Source: Pollenia angustigena (lineage: Eukaryota > Arthropoda > Insecta > Diptera > Polleniidae). From it: a stretch of DNA of 64,000 bases. Shown here in pieces: positions 47,825 through 57,119 of the stretch. Positions within the stretch are counted from its first letter, which is position 1; every line of letters begins with the position of its first letter. The DNA lies in NCBI GenBank assembly GCA_930367215.1, contig OV884059.1, positions 7,154,945 through 7,218,944 of the forward strand, in the 5' to 3' direction. Both the position numbers and the translations under genes were made by a program. The notes beneath the pieces are model-generated. The model did no database searches, was not told the DNA's origin, and saw nothing but the letters and a program-made list of their open reading frames with translations.

Positions 47825-50800
47825 TATATATTAAAAAAATGATACTAGATGTAAGAAATTTATATGTATAAACTTCGAAAAAATATCGAAATAAAAAGAT
47901 TTTGGAACTTTTTAGAAAAAGTACTTTTTTAAAATTAAAAAAAAGAACATATTAAAAAATAATACTAAATGTAAGAAATAAATAAACTTCGAAATAAAAA
48001 GATTTTGGAACTTTTTAGAAAATGTAGTAAAAATAATACTTTTTTAAAATTAAAAAAAATAATACTAGATGTAAGAAAAAAATATCGATATAAAAAGATT
48101 TTGGAACTTTTTAGAAACGTAGTAAAAATAATACTTTTTTAAAATTAAAAAAAAATATCTATTTAAAAATAAGAAATATATAAACTTCGAAAAAATATCG
48201 AAATGGCAAGATTTTAGAACATTTTAGAATAAGTAGTAAAATACTACTTTTTTATATTTTTAATTAGGCTTAAGTTCATGAAATTTAATTTTTATTAAAT
48301 TATTTTTATGAAGAAAGGAATTTTACAACATGAAAATCAATTAAAATTGTTATTGATAATCTTTCATTCTTGACGTGGCTCGGGCTCGAACCCTGGCCGG
48401 CAGGTTACCATGACATGTTTCGATCGCAACCACTCGATCTCCTCAGATGGATTTGCCGTCTTACACTCGCAGCCATCGACGACTGCTGACGTCACTAGTC
48501 AAACATCAATCCTTAAACCAAATTGTATTTTAACATTTGGTAGATCGAAATTTGCTTTCCTGAATGATTATCCATTTTAATTGATTTTACATGTTTTTTC
48601 CTTTACTTCTGTTTTTTCGTACTTTCGTCAAGAATTTTTCCTGAAGTCCAAGTACATTTTTTTTTGTTTTTTCACTTTGTCTTTCTCTTTTCTGTTGACC
48701 TTTTTCAGCACAACTTGAAGGACAAATGTACACATAGAGCTCGTGTCTTAGCTTTAACAATAATTAGTATTGTGGTTATTTTGTTGAACTATTTATGGTT
48801 TTTAATCCAAATTTTTAATATTTTTAATTAGGCTTAAGTTCATGAAATTTAATTTTTATTAAATTATTTTTATGAAGAAAGGAATTTTACAACATGAAAA
48901 TCAATTAAAATTGTTATTGATAATCTTTCATTCTTGACGTGGCTCGGGCTCGAACCCTGGCCGGCAGGTTACCATGACATGTTTCGATCGCAACCACTCG
49001 ATCTCCTCAGATGGATTTGCCGTCTTACACTCGCAGCCATCGACGACTGCTGACGTCACTAGTCAAACATCAATCCTTAAACCAAATTGTATTTTAACAT
49101 TTGGTAGATCGAAATTTGCTTTCCTGAATGATTATCCATTTTAATTGATTTTACATGTTTTTTCCTTTACTTCTGTTTTTTCGTACTTTCGTCAAGAATT
49201 TTTCCTGAAGTCCAAGTACATTTTTTTTTGTTTTTTCACTTTGTCTTTCTCTTTTCTGTTGACCTTTTTCAGCACAACTTGAAGGACAAATGTACACATA
49301 GAGCTCGTGCCTTAGCTTTAACAATAATTAGTATTGTGGTTATTTTGTTGAACTATTTATGGTTTTTAATCCAAATTTTTAATATTTTTAATTAGGCTTA
49401 AGTTCATGAAATTTAATTTTTATAAAATTATTTTTATGAAGAAAGGAATTTTACAACATGAAAATCAATTAAAATTGTTATTGATAATCTTTCATTCTTG
49501 ACGTGGCTCGGGCTCGAACCCTGGCCGGCAGGTTACCATGACATGTTTCGATCGCAACCACTCGATCTCCTCAGATGGATTTGCCGTCTTACACTCGCAG
49601 CCATCGACGACTGCTGACGTCACTAGTCAAACATCAATCCTTAAACCAAATTGTATTTTAACATTTGGTAGATCGAAATTTGCTTTCCTGAATGATTATC
49701 CATTTTAATTGATTTTACATGTTTTTTCCTTTACTTCTGTTTTTTCGTACTTTCGTCAAGAATTTTTCCTGAAGTCCAAGTACATTTTTTTTTTTGTTTT
49801 TTCACTTTGTCTTTCTCTTTTCTGTTGACCTTTTTCAGCACAACTTGAAGGACAAATGTACACATAGAGCTCGTGCCTTAGCTTTAACAATAATTAGTAT
49901 TGTGGTTATTTTGTTGAACTATTTATGGTTTTTAATCCAAATTTTTAATATTTTTAATTAGGCTTAAGTTCATGAAATTTAATTTTTATTAAATTGTTTT
50001 TATGAAGAAAGGAATTTTACAACATGAAAATCAATTAAAATTGTTATTGATAATCTTTCATTCTTGACGTGGCTCGGGCTCGAACCCTGGCCGGCAGGTT
50101 ACCATGACATGTTTCGATCGCAACCACTCGATCTCCTCAGATGGATTTGCCGTCTTACACTCGCAGCCATCGACGACTGCTGACGTCACTAGTCAAACAT
50201 CAATCCTTAAACCAAATTGTATTTTAACATTTGGTAGATCGAAATTTGCTTTCCTGAATGATTATCCATTTTAATTGATTTTACATGTTTTTTCCTTTAC
50301 TTCTGTTTTTTCGTACTTTCGTCAAGAATTTTTCCTGAAGTCCAAGTACATTTTTTTTTTTGTTTTTTCACTTTGTCTTTCTCTTTTCTGTTGACCTTTT
50401 TCAGCACAACTTGAAGGACAAATGTACACATAGAGCTCGTGCCTTAGCTTTAACAATAATTAGTATTGTGGTTATTTTGTTGAACTATTTATGGTTTTTA
50501 ATATTTTTAATTAGGCTTAAGTTCATGAAATTTAATTTTTATTAAATTATTTTTATGAAGAAAGGAATTTTACAACATGAAAATCAATTAAAATTGTTAT
50601 TGATAATCTTTCATTCTTGACGTGTCTCGGGCTCGAAAACGTGTAAAATCAATTAAAATGGATAATCATTCAGGAAAGCAAATTTCGATCTACCAAATGT
50701 TAAAATACAATTTGGTTTAAGGATTGATGTTTGACTAGTGACGTCAGCAGTCGTCGATGGCTGCGAGTGTAAGACGGCAAATCCATCTGAGGAGATCGAG

Positions 50801-53800
50801 TGGTTGCGATCGAAACATGTCATGGTAACCTGCCGGCCAGGGTTCGAGCCCGAGCCACGTCAAGAATGAAAGATTATCAATAACAATTTTAATTGATTTT
50901 CATGTTGTAAAAATTCCTTTCTTCATAAAAATAATTTAATAAAAATTAAATTTCATGAACTTAAGCCTAATTAAAAATATTAAAAATTTGGATTAAAAAC
51001 CATAAATAGTTCAACAAAATAACCACAATACTAATTATTGTTAAAGCTAAGGCACGAGCTCTATGTGTACATTTGTCCTTCAAGTTGTGCTGAAAAAGGC
51101 CAACAGAAAAGAGAAAGACAAAGTGAAAAAACAAAAAAAAATGTACTTGGACTTCAGGAAAAATTCTTGACGAAAGTACGAAAAAACAGAAGTAAAGGAA
51201 AAAACATGTAAAATCAATTAAAATGGATAATCATTCAGGAAAGCAAATTTCGATCTACCAAATGTTAAAATACAATTTGGTTTAAGGATTGATGTTTGAC
51301 TAGTGACGTCAGCAGTCGTCGATGGCTGCGAGTGTAAGACGGCAAATCCATCTGAGGAGATCGAGTGGTTGCGATCGAAACATGTCATGGTAACCTGCCG
51401 GCCAGGGTTCGAGCCCGAGCCACGTCAAGAATGAAAGATTATCAATAACAATTTTAATTGATTTTCATGTTGTAAAATTCCTTTCTTCATAAAAATAATT
51501 TAATAAAAATTAAATTTCATGAACTTAAGCCTAATTAAAAATATTAAAAATTTGGATTAAAAACCATAAATAGTTCAACAAAATAACCACAATACTAATT
51601 ATTGTTAAAGCTAAGGCACGAGCTCTATGTGTACATTTGTCCTTCAAGTTGTGCTGAAAAAGGTCAACAGAAAAGAGAAAGACAAAGTGAAAAAACAAAA
51701 AAAAATGTACTTGGACTTCAGGAAAAATTCTTGACGAAAGTACGAAAAAACAGAAGTAAAGGAAAAAACATGTAAAATCAATTAAAATGGATAATCATTC
51801 AGGAAAGCAAATTTCGATCTACCAAATGTTAAAATACAATTTGGTTTAAGGATTGATGTTTGACTAGTGACGTCAGCAGTCGTCGATGGCTGCGAGTGTA
51901 AGACGGCAAATCCATCTGAGGAGATCGAGTGGTTGCGATCGAAACATGTCATGGTAACCTGCCGGCCAGGGTTCGAGCCCGAGCCACGTCAAGAATGAAA
52001 GATTATCAATAACAATTTTAATTGATTTTCATGTTGTAAAATTCCTTTCTTCATAAAAATAATTTAATAAAAATTAAATTTCATGAACTTAAGCCTAATT
52101 AAAAATATTAAAAATTTGGATTAAAAACCATAAATAGTTCAACAAAATAACCACAATACTAATTACTACTTTTTTATATTAAAAAAAATTTATATTCAAA
52201 AATAATACTAATAATAATAATGAAATATAAAGAAATGGAAAGATTTTGGAACTTTTTAGAAAAAGTAGTAAAATTACTCCTTTATTATACTTAATCGGCT
52301 TTTTGATGCTAAAACGTCTTTCCAATATAAGATTTTTTAATTTAAGCCTTTTTTGTAGGTAAAGTAAACACTACTTTTTAAAAAAAAAGTTCCGAAATAG
52401 TAAAAAAAAAAACCTCATTTTGCTCTCAAAAGGACTCTTGAAAATGAATTTAATTTAAAATTCTTTATTTGAAGCCTTGAAAAATGAAATACTATCTTCA
52501 AACACTACAAAAATAGCAAAACTTATTGTTATGCTGCTATAAGGACTCAGATATTTATTAATTCTAAAAATAATCGTTTTAATATAAAAAAAGTAGTAGA
52601 AATACTATTATTTTTAAAAGGCATTTAAGTAGGGCAAAATCGGTGTTTTTATACTAAAAACGGTATTGTTAATAAGGTTTTACTTAAAATTTGTATAAGT
52701 CGTTTTATAAAAAAGTAGTAGAAATACTACTCTTTTAAAAAGGACTACAATGGTATTATTTAAACATAAGTAAAAAAACGTTAAATTTAATATTTAGTTA
52801 TTAATTTTATTTGTTCAAAAAGTGCATGAAATACTACTTTTATGAAAGTGTACGAAAATAATAATCGTAAAACTACGATTTAAAAAAAAATAGTCGAATT
52901 GATTTTTAAAATGGATAAAAAAAATATTTTAACCTCAAGTATTGTCTTTTTAATTACTTCGTAAAAAGTTTAAAAATACAGTGGTATCCCGGTTTAACGT
53001 ATACCCAGTTTAACGAATTCGCGATTTAACGACCGGTCATATTTTTTCCATTGAGTACCTTATATTACGAACAAATAGCAAATTTTTGTACTCTATTTAA
53101 CGAATTTTTACAAAAAAATTTGTAAAAGCAAAATAGATTGAATGCAAACATATTTGCATCCATTCTCTTTTGTTTTTGTATACATTTTTACCATATTTTT
53201 AAAGCGATTTAACTGAAAACAACGAGTTAAGAGAAGTATTTTATTTTCTTACACAGAAAGCAAAGAAAATACTTGCTCTCCAAAATAAAAATTTGTACGT
53301 TACAAAGTAATTTTTTACTTTTGCTTACAAAACAAATGTTTGTTTTCTGTATCAAATTTTACTTCAATTTTGTGAAGTTTTTGTAAAGTTGACATCAAAA
53401 TGCCCAAAAGAAAACGTTAATTTCTATAAGAAAAATTAAAAATTTTTAACGACTATGAAAAGGGCCTGCGACTAAGTCCTTTATCTAATAAATATCAGCT
53501 GCTTAAGTCATCATTATGCAAAATTATAAAATCAAAACGGAAACTTTTGAGCGAAATGGAAAAGACTAAATTCGGAATATTCCTATTATTGGTCCTATAT
53601 TAAAAGCAAAAGCCCTCTAGATCTACACAAAAAAATGTATGTTGAAAAATTTTAGCCAGCCATGGCTGGTTCTGTAGATTCAAAAAACGCTATGGAATTC
53701 GTTTAATGAAGCAAAGTGGGGAGAAACTCTCTTCTAACAAAGAGTTAGTGCAGCCGTTTATCTCTACATATGTACTCATTTAATTGAAAATGATATGAAG

Positions 53801-55568
53801 TATTTATTTTTTGTTTGTGTTATGTATGGAAATAAACGACTTTACTTTGTTTTATTAAAATATTGTTGTTTTATTAATAAAAATGTATTAAAAAAAACTT
53901 CGGGATTTAACGAATTTTCCGATATAACGAAAGGGCCTGACAATATATAATTCGTTAAACCGAGATACCACTGTACTACTAAACATTTGAATTAATTTTT
54001 TTATGCTCTAAAACTGCTACCTATAAAAGTTTTAGAAAAATAGAAAATTTTTTTATTTTATTTATTAAATATGTATTATTAATAAATCATAAAAAAAAGA
54101 AGTTTGTATGACTTTTGATAATAGTAGTAGAAATACTACTTTTTTTAAATAATAACTATTTAAAAGTTAAAACTTTAAAAAATAGCTCTAATTGCAATTT
54201 TAAATAAGAAATTTTAGCAATTTGTTTGGAAAATTACATTTAATCAGTTTTTGAAAAAAGCATTAAAAATATTACTTTTTTAAAAAATGCTCAATATAGA
54301 AGATTTTTTTGTATTTGAATTGTAAAATACAAATAACTGATTAAAAATTGACTTAACTCGTTTTTAAAAATAGTAATTAAACTATTTAGTACATTTTAAC
54401 AAAACAAAAAGAAATATGTAGTTGTTAAATATCGAATTACTATAAATAATTGAGTACATAATTATAATAGAAAATGGGTGGCAAAATGCAAACTTAACAA
54501 ATTTTATAAAAAGTAATAGAAAAATGTACTACTTTTTTAAAAAATTGATTCAAAGACAACAGTTTGCCAAAGAAATATCAAACAAGAAAAACCGAGCAAA
54601 AACGGATGAAAATAACGACAACAAGAAAATTATTAGTTCACGAAAAAGTAGTAAAAATTCGTCCTTCCTTTAAAAGTGTTAAAAAATTTAACTAAAACTC
54701 TATATTTACAAATAAATAAACAAAACGCAAAAAAAATCTGAATTTTTAACTAGTATTTTTTTTAAAAAGTAGTAAAAATACTACTTTTTTAAAAAATACC
54801 AATATGTAAAAGAAAAATCCGGAAAAACAAGTTTAAAAATTAAAAAAAAAAAGTTTTATAAAAAGTACTTAAATACTACTTTTTTTAAACTGTCACAATA
54901 TTAAAATTTGTATTAAAAAGTGTATAAAAACAAATTATTTTATAAAAATGTTTAGTCAAAAAGCGCAAATAAAATCTAAATTTAGCTTTTTTTAAAAAGT
55001 AGTAAAAATACTACTTTTATTAAAATGTTCTAAAAAGCAACAAAAAATAATAATTTTTAATATACATATAAGAAGAACAAGATAACTAACACAGCTAAAA
55101 ATTTAAAGAATGATTTAGAAAATGAAGTACTTAAAATACTAACTTTTTTTAAAAAAAGTATTAAAAGCGCATTTTTTTTTTTTTTTATTTTCACAAAAAA
55201 AATTATATACATATAAGAAGAAAAAGTTAAATAAAACAGCTAAAAATTTAAAAAATGTTTCGGGAAAAAAGTTTTAGTACTTTAGGGTTAAAAAAATTAT
55301 AACTTATTGTATTAAAATATAAAAAAAATGTGAATAATTAAACAGATACATATAGCAGAAAATGCAAAAATCACAAAAAGTATGCACTATTTTAAAAAGT
55401 AGTATAAATATTATTATTTTTAATTATTAAAAAAAAAATCAATATACACAAATTATAATAAAAATCATTGAAATATTAAATGGAAACACTTACCCTTGCT
55501 CGATAACATTCCGGTCTATTATCGCCCACTTTACATTTTAGACCGAATTCATTTAAAAATGTTGATTC
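31061..55568 (-). CDS. sev: Sevenless receptor tyrosine kinase (5'-incomplete, ten exons)
   Basis: Join, in transcript order: 55568-55494, 46822-46757, 44343-43678, 42668-42088, 42024-41904, 41553-37044, 36970-36672, 33102-32911, 32052-31622, 31559-31061. All junctions have AG/GT borders and matching phase, giving 2479 codons plus stop. Sev is the plasma-membrane receptor for Boss and drives R7 photoreceptor fate through Ras/MAPK. Numbering from the first visible codon, a Cys-rich region (1-70) precedes fibronectin III and YWTD-type segments (about 70-1970). A dibasic-rich site RRIRRN precedes one transmembrane helix near 1980-2004. The kinase has the GSGAFG loop (2080-2085), VAIK lysine (2106), HRDLACRN and [18 protein letters not shown]. 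The tail ends in NEGVSRL, as I recall for Drosophila Sev. Drosophila Sev (about 2554 residues) has roughly 210 more N-terminal residues, so the first exon is missing here. Confidence 0.95.
31622..32052 (-). CDS. sev: sev exon i, kinase catalytic and activation loops
   Basis: This exon is 431 bases. It carries the catalytic loop HRDLACRN, the DFG motif and the activation loop [20 protein letters not shown], with the paired tyrosines typical of the Sev/Ros/insulin receptor group. It continues through [20 protein letters not shown] and ends in phase 2 after CPDK. Confidence 0.96.
32080..32884 (+). mobile_element. RTE-like or related non-autonomous retroelement with internal 240-bp repeats
   Basis: The element begins actagctgacccgacagacg, a start I know from insect non-LTR-associated repeats. 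It ends in a catacatacata microsatellite followed by tatatatatagat. Inside are about two and a half direct repeats of about 243 bases (32152-32393, 32394-32637 and 32638 onward). Each contains caaatcgatggagccgtttt and aaagtgggcg. There is no coding region. It lies in the sev intron between exons h and i. Confidence 0.6.
32911..33102 (-). CDS. sev: sev exon h, kinase N-lobe
   Basis: This exon is 64 codons, phase 0 at both ends. It encodes [20 protein letters not shown] and [20 protein letters not shown], then [15 protein letters not shown], which covers the alpha-C glutamate and the hinge. It is nearly identical to Drosophila Sev. Confidence 0.95.
33176..33428. mobile_element. 253-bp MITE in a sev intron
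   Basis: The ends are tatcgtcggtctcatgtaga on the left and the near-perfect reverse complement on the right. The arms are 33 bases and continue through aaggccctaactc with one mismatch. Confidence 0.75.
33678..34100 (-). pseudogene. Non-LTR retrotransposon C-terminal fragment
   Basis: The minus strand reads [50 protein letters not shown] and a Cys/His knuckle [20 protein letters not shown]. It then continues [16 protein letters not shown] to a stop at 33678. The layout (an L.TGH helix, then C-x2-C...H-x4-C, then PAL) is typical of the end of the polymerase protein of I/Jockey-type elements. Its 5' side is cut off by a stop near 34108 and by the palindrome starting at 34138. It lies in a sev intron on the same strand as sev. 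Confidence 0.8.
34138..35548. mobile_element. 1.4-kb near-perfect palindrome in a sev intron
   Basis: Arms 34138-34830 and 34870-35548 are reverse complements with few differences and a 39-base loop. The words gtggatcatttctttttttc and cgtctaaactatttacata-like stretches occur in both. Open frames in the arms occur symmetrically on both strands and look non-coding. It may be a foldback transposon or a locus for a long hairpin RNA. Confidence 0.8.
35549..35774. other. Unclassified, less AT-rich intronic block
   Basis: This segment, from catgggtcgagccgctacga onward, has higher GC than its surroundings and no recognised frame. It is perhaps a retroelement fragment. Confidence 0.25.
35775..36205 (+). 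pseudogene. Inverted, decayed partial copy of the sev ectodomain
   Basis: The plus strand matches sev exon f in three consecutive blocks, broken by stops and frameshifts. [14 protein letters not shown] followed by ESHEV matches [14 protein letters not shown] and [15 protein letters not shown] followed by VYLAKMSEE matches [10 protein letters not shown] and [26 protein letters not shown] followed by PYQRSLI matches [17 protein letters not shown] and PYSRSLI. A last short match, FQGRYLNEF against LQGRDLTDL, follows. The order equals that in exon f (about 39475 down to 38790), with an internal deletion of about 90 codons. It lies in the sev intron between exons g and h, in the opposite orientation. 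It is a degraded duplication, not a functional gene. Confidence 0.85.
36206..36671. other. sev intron remainder
   Basis: This is AT-rich sequence between the sev pseudogene and exon g. A weak TSLQE-like reading near 36328 could be a further trace of the pseudogene, but I cannot support it. Confidence 0.35.
36672..36970 (-). CDS. sev: sev exon g, juxtamembrane and ATP-binding loop
   Basis: This exon is 299 bases. It encodes the basic juxtamembrane [12 protein letters not shown], then [20 protein letters not shown], then the start of the kinase with [11 protein letters not shown]. It ends exactly at the catalytic lysine codon of VAIK, in phase 0 with donor gtaagt. Confidence 0.95.
37044..41553 (-). 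CDS. sev: sev exon f, main ectodomain and transmembrane exon
   Basis: This uninterrupted exon of 4510 bases starts [16 protein letters not shown] and ends in phase 1 after VIRK. It carries several YWTD-type segments ([16 protein letters not shown]) and fibronectin III repeats ([37 protein letters not shown]). It ends with [13 protein letters not shown] and the hydrophobic transmembrane helix. A basic RQNRRIRRN stretch lies before the last ectodomain segment, where Drosophila Sev has a longer arginine run at its processing site. The segment at about 38790-39475 is the source of the inverted pseudogene at 35775-36205. Confidence 0.95.
41904..42024 (-). CDS. sev: sev exon e
   Basis: This exon is 121 bases. 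It completes the split Arg codon and encodes [15 protein letters not shown] and [15 protein letters not shown], a YWTD-type blade. It ends in phase 0 at a consensus donor gtgagt. Confidence 0.9.
42088..42668 (-). CDS. sev: sev exon d
   Basis: This exon is 581 bases, starting in phase 0 with [10 protein letters not shown] and ending in phase 2 inside an Arg codon after GAVV. It completes the first fibronectin III domain and carries the second ([32 protein letters not shown]), then enters the first YWTD-type segment. The donor gtagtt is weaker than those of the other exons. Confidence 0.92.
42669..43677. other. sev intron between exons c and d
   Basis: No gene or transposon was recognised. The word taaaagctt and its complement recur many times, which may be a diverged short repeat. 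Confidence 0.4.
43678..44343 (-). CDS. sev: sev exon c, with first fibronectin III domain and low-complexity insert
   Basis: This exon is 222 codons, phase 0 at both ends. It begins [20 protein letters not shown], conserved in Drosophila, and runs into the first fibronectin III domain ([30 protein letters not shown]). Two low-complexity stretches interrupt it. One is a run of nine threonines after ERLL. The other is a Ser-, Gln- and Asp/Glu-rich insert of more than 100 residues between QYQYV and WWNLADY that ends in QRQQQQQ. The insert is several times longer than the corresponding Drosophila loop. Confidence 0.92.
44473..45211 (+). repeat. Dispersed repeat, copy 3
   Basis: It starts agtcggtcaagcccgaccat and ends ccactactgtggtgtggata, like the copy at 21565-22260. 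The middle is diverged. It contains agccggacggacggacattg. It lies in the sev intron between exons b and c. Confidence 0.7.
45380..46540. repeat. CTAG-rich degenerate minisatellite
   Basis: Words such as tctagtct, ctctagtcta and gtctagtttag repeat at irregular short spacing for more than 1.1 kb. There is no coding capacity. It lies in the sev intron between exons b and c. Confidence 0.8.
46757..46822 (-). CDS. sev: sev exon b
   Basis: This exon is 66 bases, phase 0 at both ends, with acceptor attttacag and donor gtaagt. It encodes [20 protein letters not shown] followed by AC, with four cysteines spaced as in the Drosophila N-terminal region. It is 8.7 kb from exon a and 2.4 kb from exon c. 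Confidence 0.92.
46823..47640. other. sev intron, no repeat identified
   Basis: This is AT-rich sequence with T tracts near 47250 and 47290. No gene was recognised. Confidence 0.4.
47640..48255. repeat. Diverged tandem repeat of about 100-170 bp with (AT)n tract
   Basis: The block aaaaagattttggaactttt with agaaa.gtagta.aatactactttttt recurs near 47697, 47897, 47998, 48096 and 48210. A pure (at)n tract occupies 47753-47821. The block reappears at about 52240 on the far side of the large inverted array, so that array inserted into this one. Confidence 0.75.
48256..52165. repeat. 3.9-kb inverted array of 564-bp tRNA-like units
   Basis: Four full units in one orientation start at about 48256, 48820, 49384 and 49950. 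A truncated fifth unit ends near 50640. There the orientation flips, and nearly three units in the opposite orientation run to 52165. The period is 564-566 bases and the units are almost identical. A single-strand transcript could fold into a stem of at least 1.5 kb. Each unit contains a GC-rich tRNA-like segment and a long pyrimidine tract with an acceptor-like site. Confidence 0.9.
50787..50868 (+). other. tRNA-like RNA polymerase III promoter segment (one of seven)
   Basis: A B box ggttcgagccc (50841-50851) matches the consensus ggttcganncc at every position. About 45 bases upstream, agatcgagtgg resembles the A box of Ser/Leu-type tRNAs (8 of 11 bases). Identical B boxes occur on the plus strand at 51406-51416 and 51970-51980. 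On the minus strand they occur at 48382-48392, 48946-48956, 49510-49520 and 50076-50086. The T stem is imperfect, so it is a SINE-like derivative and not a tRNA gene. Confidence 0.6.
52979..53973 (+). mobile_element. Pogo/Tigger-type DNA transposon, internally deleted
   Basis: The terminal inverted repeats are cagtggtatcccggtttaac on the left and the complement of cagtggtatctcggtttaac on the right. They are flanked by TA on both sides (52977-52978 and 53974-53975). Both features are typical of pogo/Tigger elements of the Tc1/mariner superfamily. Inside is a decayed transposase N-terminus (see 53400). Confidence 0.88.
53400..53775 (+). pseudogene. Pogo-type transposase fragment with CENP-B-like DNA-binding domain
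   Basis: ATG at 53400 begins MPKRKR, followed by a stop and then [40 protein letters not shown] and SEMEKTKFG. This is the layout of the CENP-B/pogo N-terminal helix-turn-helix. After a frame change come LHKKM and further on [11 protein letters not shown], the second DNA-binding half. The catalytic DDE domain is absent. The element is non-autonomous. Confidence 0.75.
55494..55568 (-). CDS. sev: sev exon a (first visible)
   Basis: This exon is 75 bases with phase 0 at both ends, acceptor ttctgtacag and donor gtaagt. It encodes [20 protein letters not shown] followed by CYRAR. This corresponds to the Drosophila segment with two cysteines just after the first long exon. The next exon upstream should end in phase 0 after a Cys-rich sequence. 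No matching open frame appears up to 64000. Confidence 0.85.
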
Positions 55569-55599
55569 CTGTACAGAAAAGAGAAAATGTTTTTTCACA

Positions 55600-57100
55600 A
55601 TTAATAGAAAATTGCAAAATAAAGAGGCAGATTTTTTAAAAAATGTTATTTAAATTCAGATTTAATTCAATTTGAAAAATCTAGTTCAACTTCTTATTCT
55701 CTACCAATTAGTATTAAATATAAAAATATACATTCTTTTCAGACAGTAGCTTTAAATTTCCATTAAAAATTTCTATACATTTGTAAAAAAAAAAAAAGAA
55801 TTTATTCTTAACAAATTCAGCATTGAAATAGTTTTTATTTAAATCCTCTTTAAACAGGCCACTTTTTTTGCTTTAGATTACAGAGATTCTTTAAGATTTT
55901 ATTGTAAAATTTTTAATCTACAAAAAAATATATTTAAATATTTAATGAATTATTTAATTGTTTGCTATTTATCATTTTATTACATGAGATTTAAGAAATA
56001 AAATTTAAATGTTTTTTTTTTTTTTTTTTGTAGAAAAGATTGATGGTTCATTGTCGTTTAATGTGAGTTTAATTGATCACACTTTTTAATGTGACGTTTA
56101 CAGAGCGTTTCATATTTTTATTGCTGACGTTTGAAAGTATTTTTATGAGCTTGTAAGCGTGTGCGGTTAATTCGCCGCATACCCCCTTTCAAAAACAGAC
56201 AAACAGAAGACAGACAAGCTTACATGGAAAAATGTCTGATAAGCATCATAAAAATTATAATAGAAATAACCCCATTACAAAACAGCAGAACTTTAGGAAA
56301 TTAATATGAAATGCTTCTTAAAAGCAAACAAAAATTTCGCTTTAACGATCTAACTTTAAGATTAAGTTCTACAGTCAATATTTAACTTAAAGTTCTTTAA
56401 TTTAACTTTAAGTTTTGCTCCTTGGAAATGGTATGACAGCTATATTAAAAAATATTAAGATAATTCTCTGAAAACTTTTGTTTTATAACAATTAACATCG
56501 TGCGTTTTGGTTGGACCACCCTTTATATATGTTTGATTTTTCGATCCAGTTCGAAATGTTAGCCCAATTTATAGTCTTACGAATTATCTTAAAATTTGGT
56601 CCTACGAGCCATTTTTTTATTTTGATCCTTCTAACTTATTTTAAAAATTGGTCATTTTAATAAATTTCAAGTTTTTTTATGTCTTGCTCAGGTTTTGGAC
56701 TAACAAGCCATCGGTCTTAAAACCCATTTTTAAACTTAAGTCCTTTAAACAAGTTAAGCTTTTAACCGCACAACCATTCTCTTTCTTACTTTTTTTTATT
56801 CACTTCCAATTGTAATGACAAATATTTTAATTAGTATAAAAAAAATTTTCATGTAATTAAATCTATTTGTTTTTGAAAAACAATCACAAACTCATAATTT
56901 ATAAATATTAATATACATACATTATTAACATGAATAAATTTTATAAAGACTATTTAAAACAATTATATGCACTAATATGTCTTTTGTGATTCTTATCAGA
57001 TTGCACATTGCTTGTCATAATGTTTATGTTATAATCATGATAATAAACATTATTATTACGTTTAGAATATTGTTTTATTGTCGAAGCTTATGAGTTTCAA
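55600..57100. other. Presumed sev intron, no feature recognised
   Basis: Mostly AT-rich single-copy-looking sequence. A slightly less AT-rich block at about 56030-56230 is the only compositional change. I see no exon in it. Confidence 0.35.
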
Positions 57101-57119
57101 AAGAAACAGGAAAAAAGGG

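Larger units (their letters stand above)
52260..55490. repeat. Palindromic-core array agtagt...actact (sev intron, first part)
   Basis: The core agtagtaaaaatactact is exact at 54769-54786 and 54999-55016. Variants occur about every 100-150 bases (near 52265, 52595, 52715, 54125, 54520 and 54880), always in AT-rich spacers with flanking tttaaaaa/tttttaaa. A pogo-type element interrupts it at 52979. Confidence 0.7.

Noticed and set aside
48361..48480. tRNA gene in each 564-bp unit
   Set aside because: The B box is perfect, but the T stem and acceptor stem do not pair properly and no anticodon arm can be drawn. A tRNA-derived element fits better.
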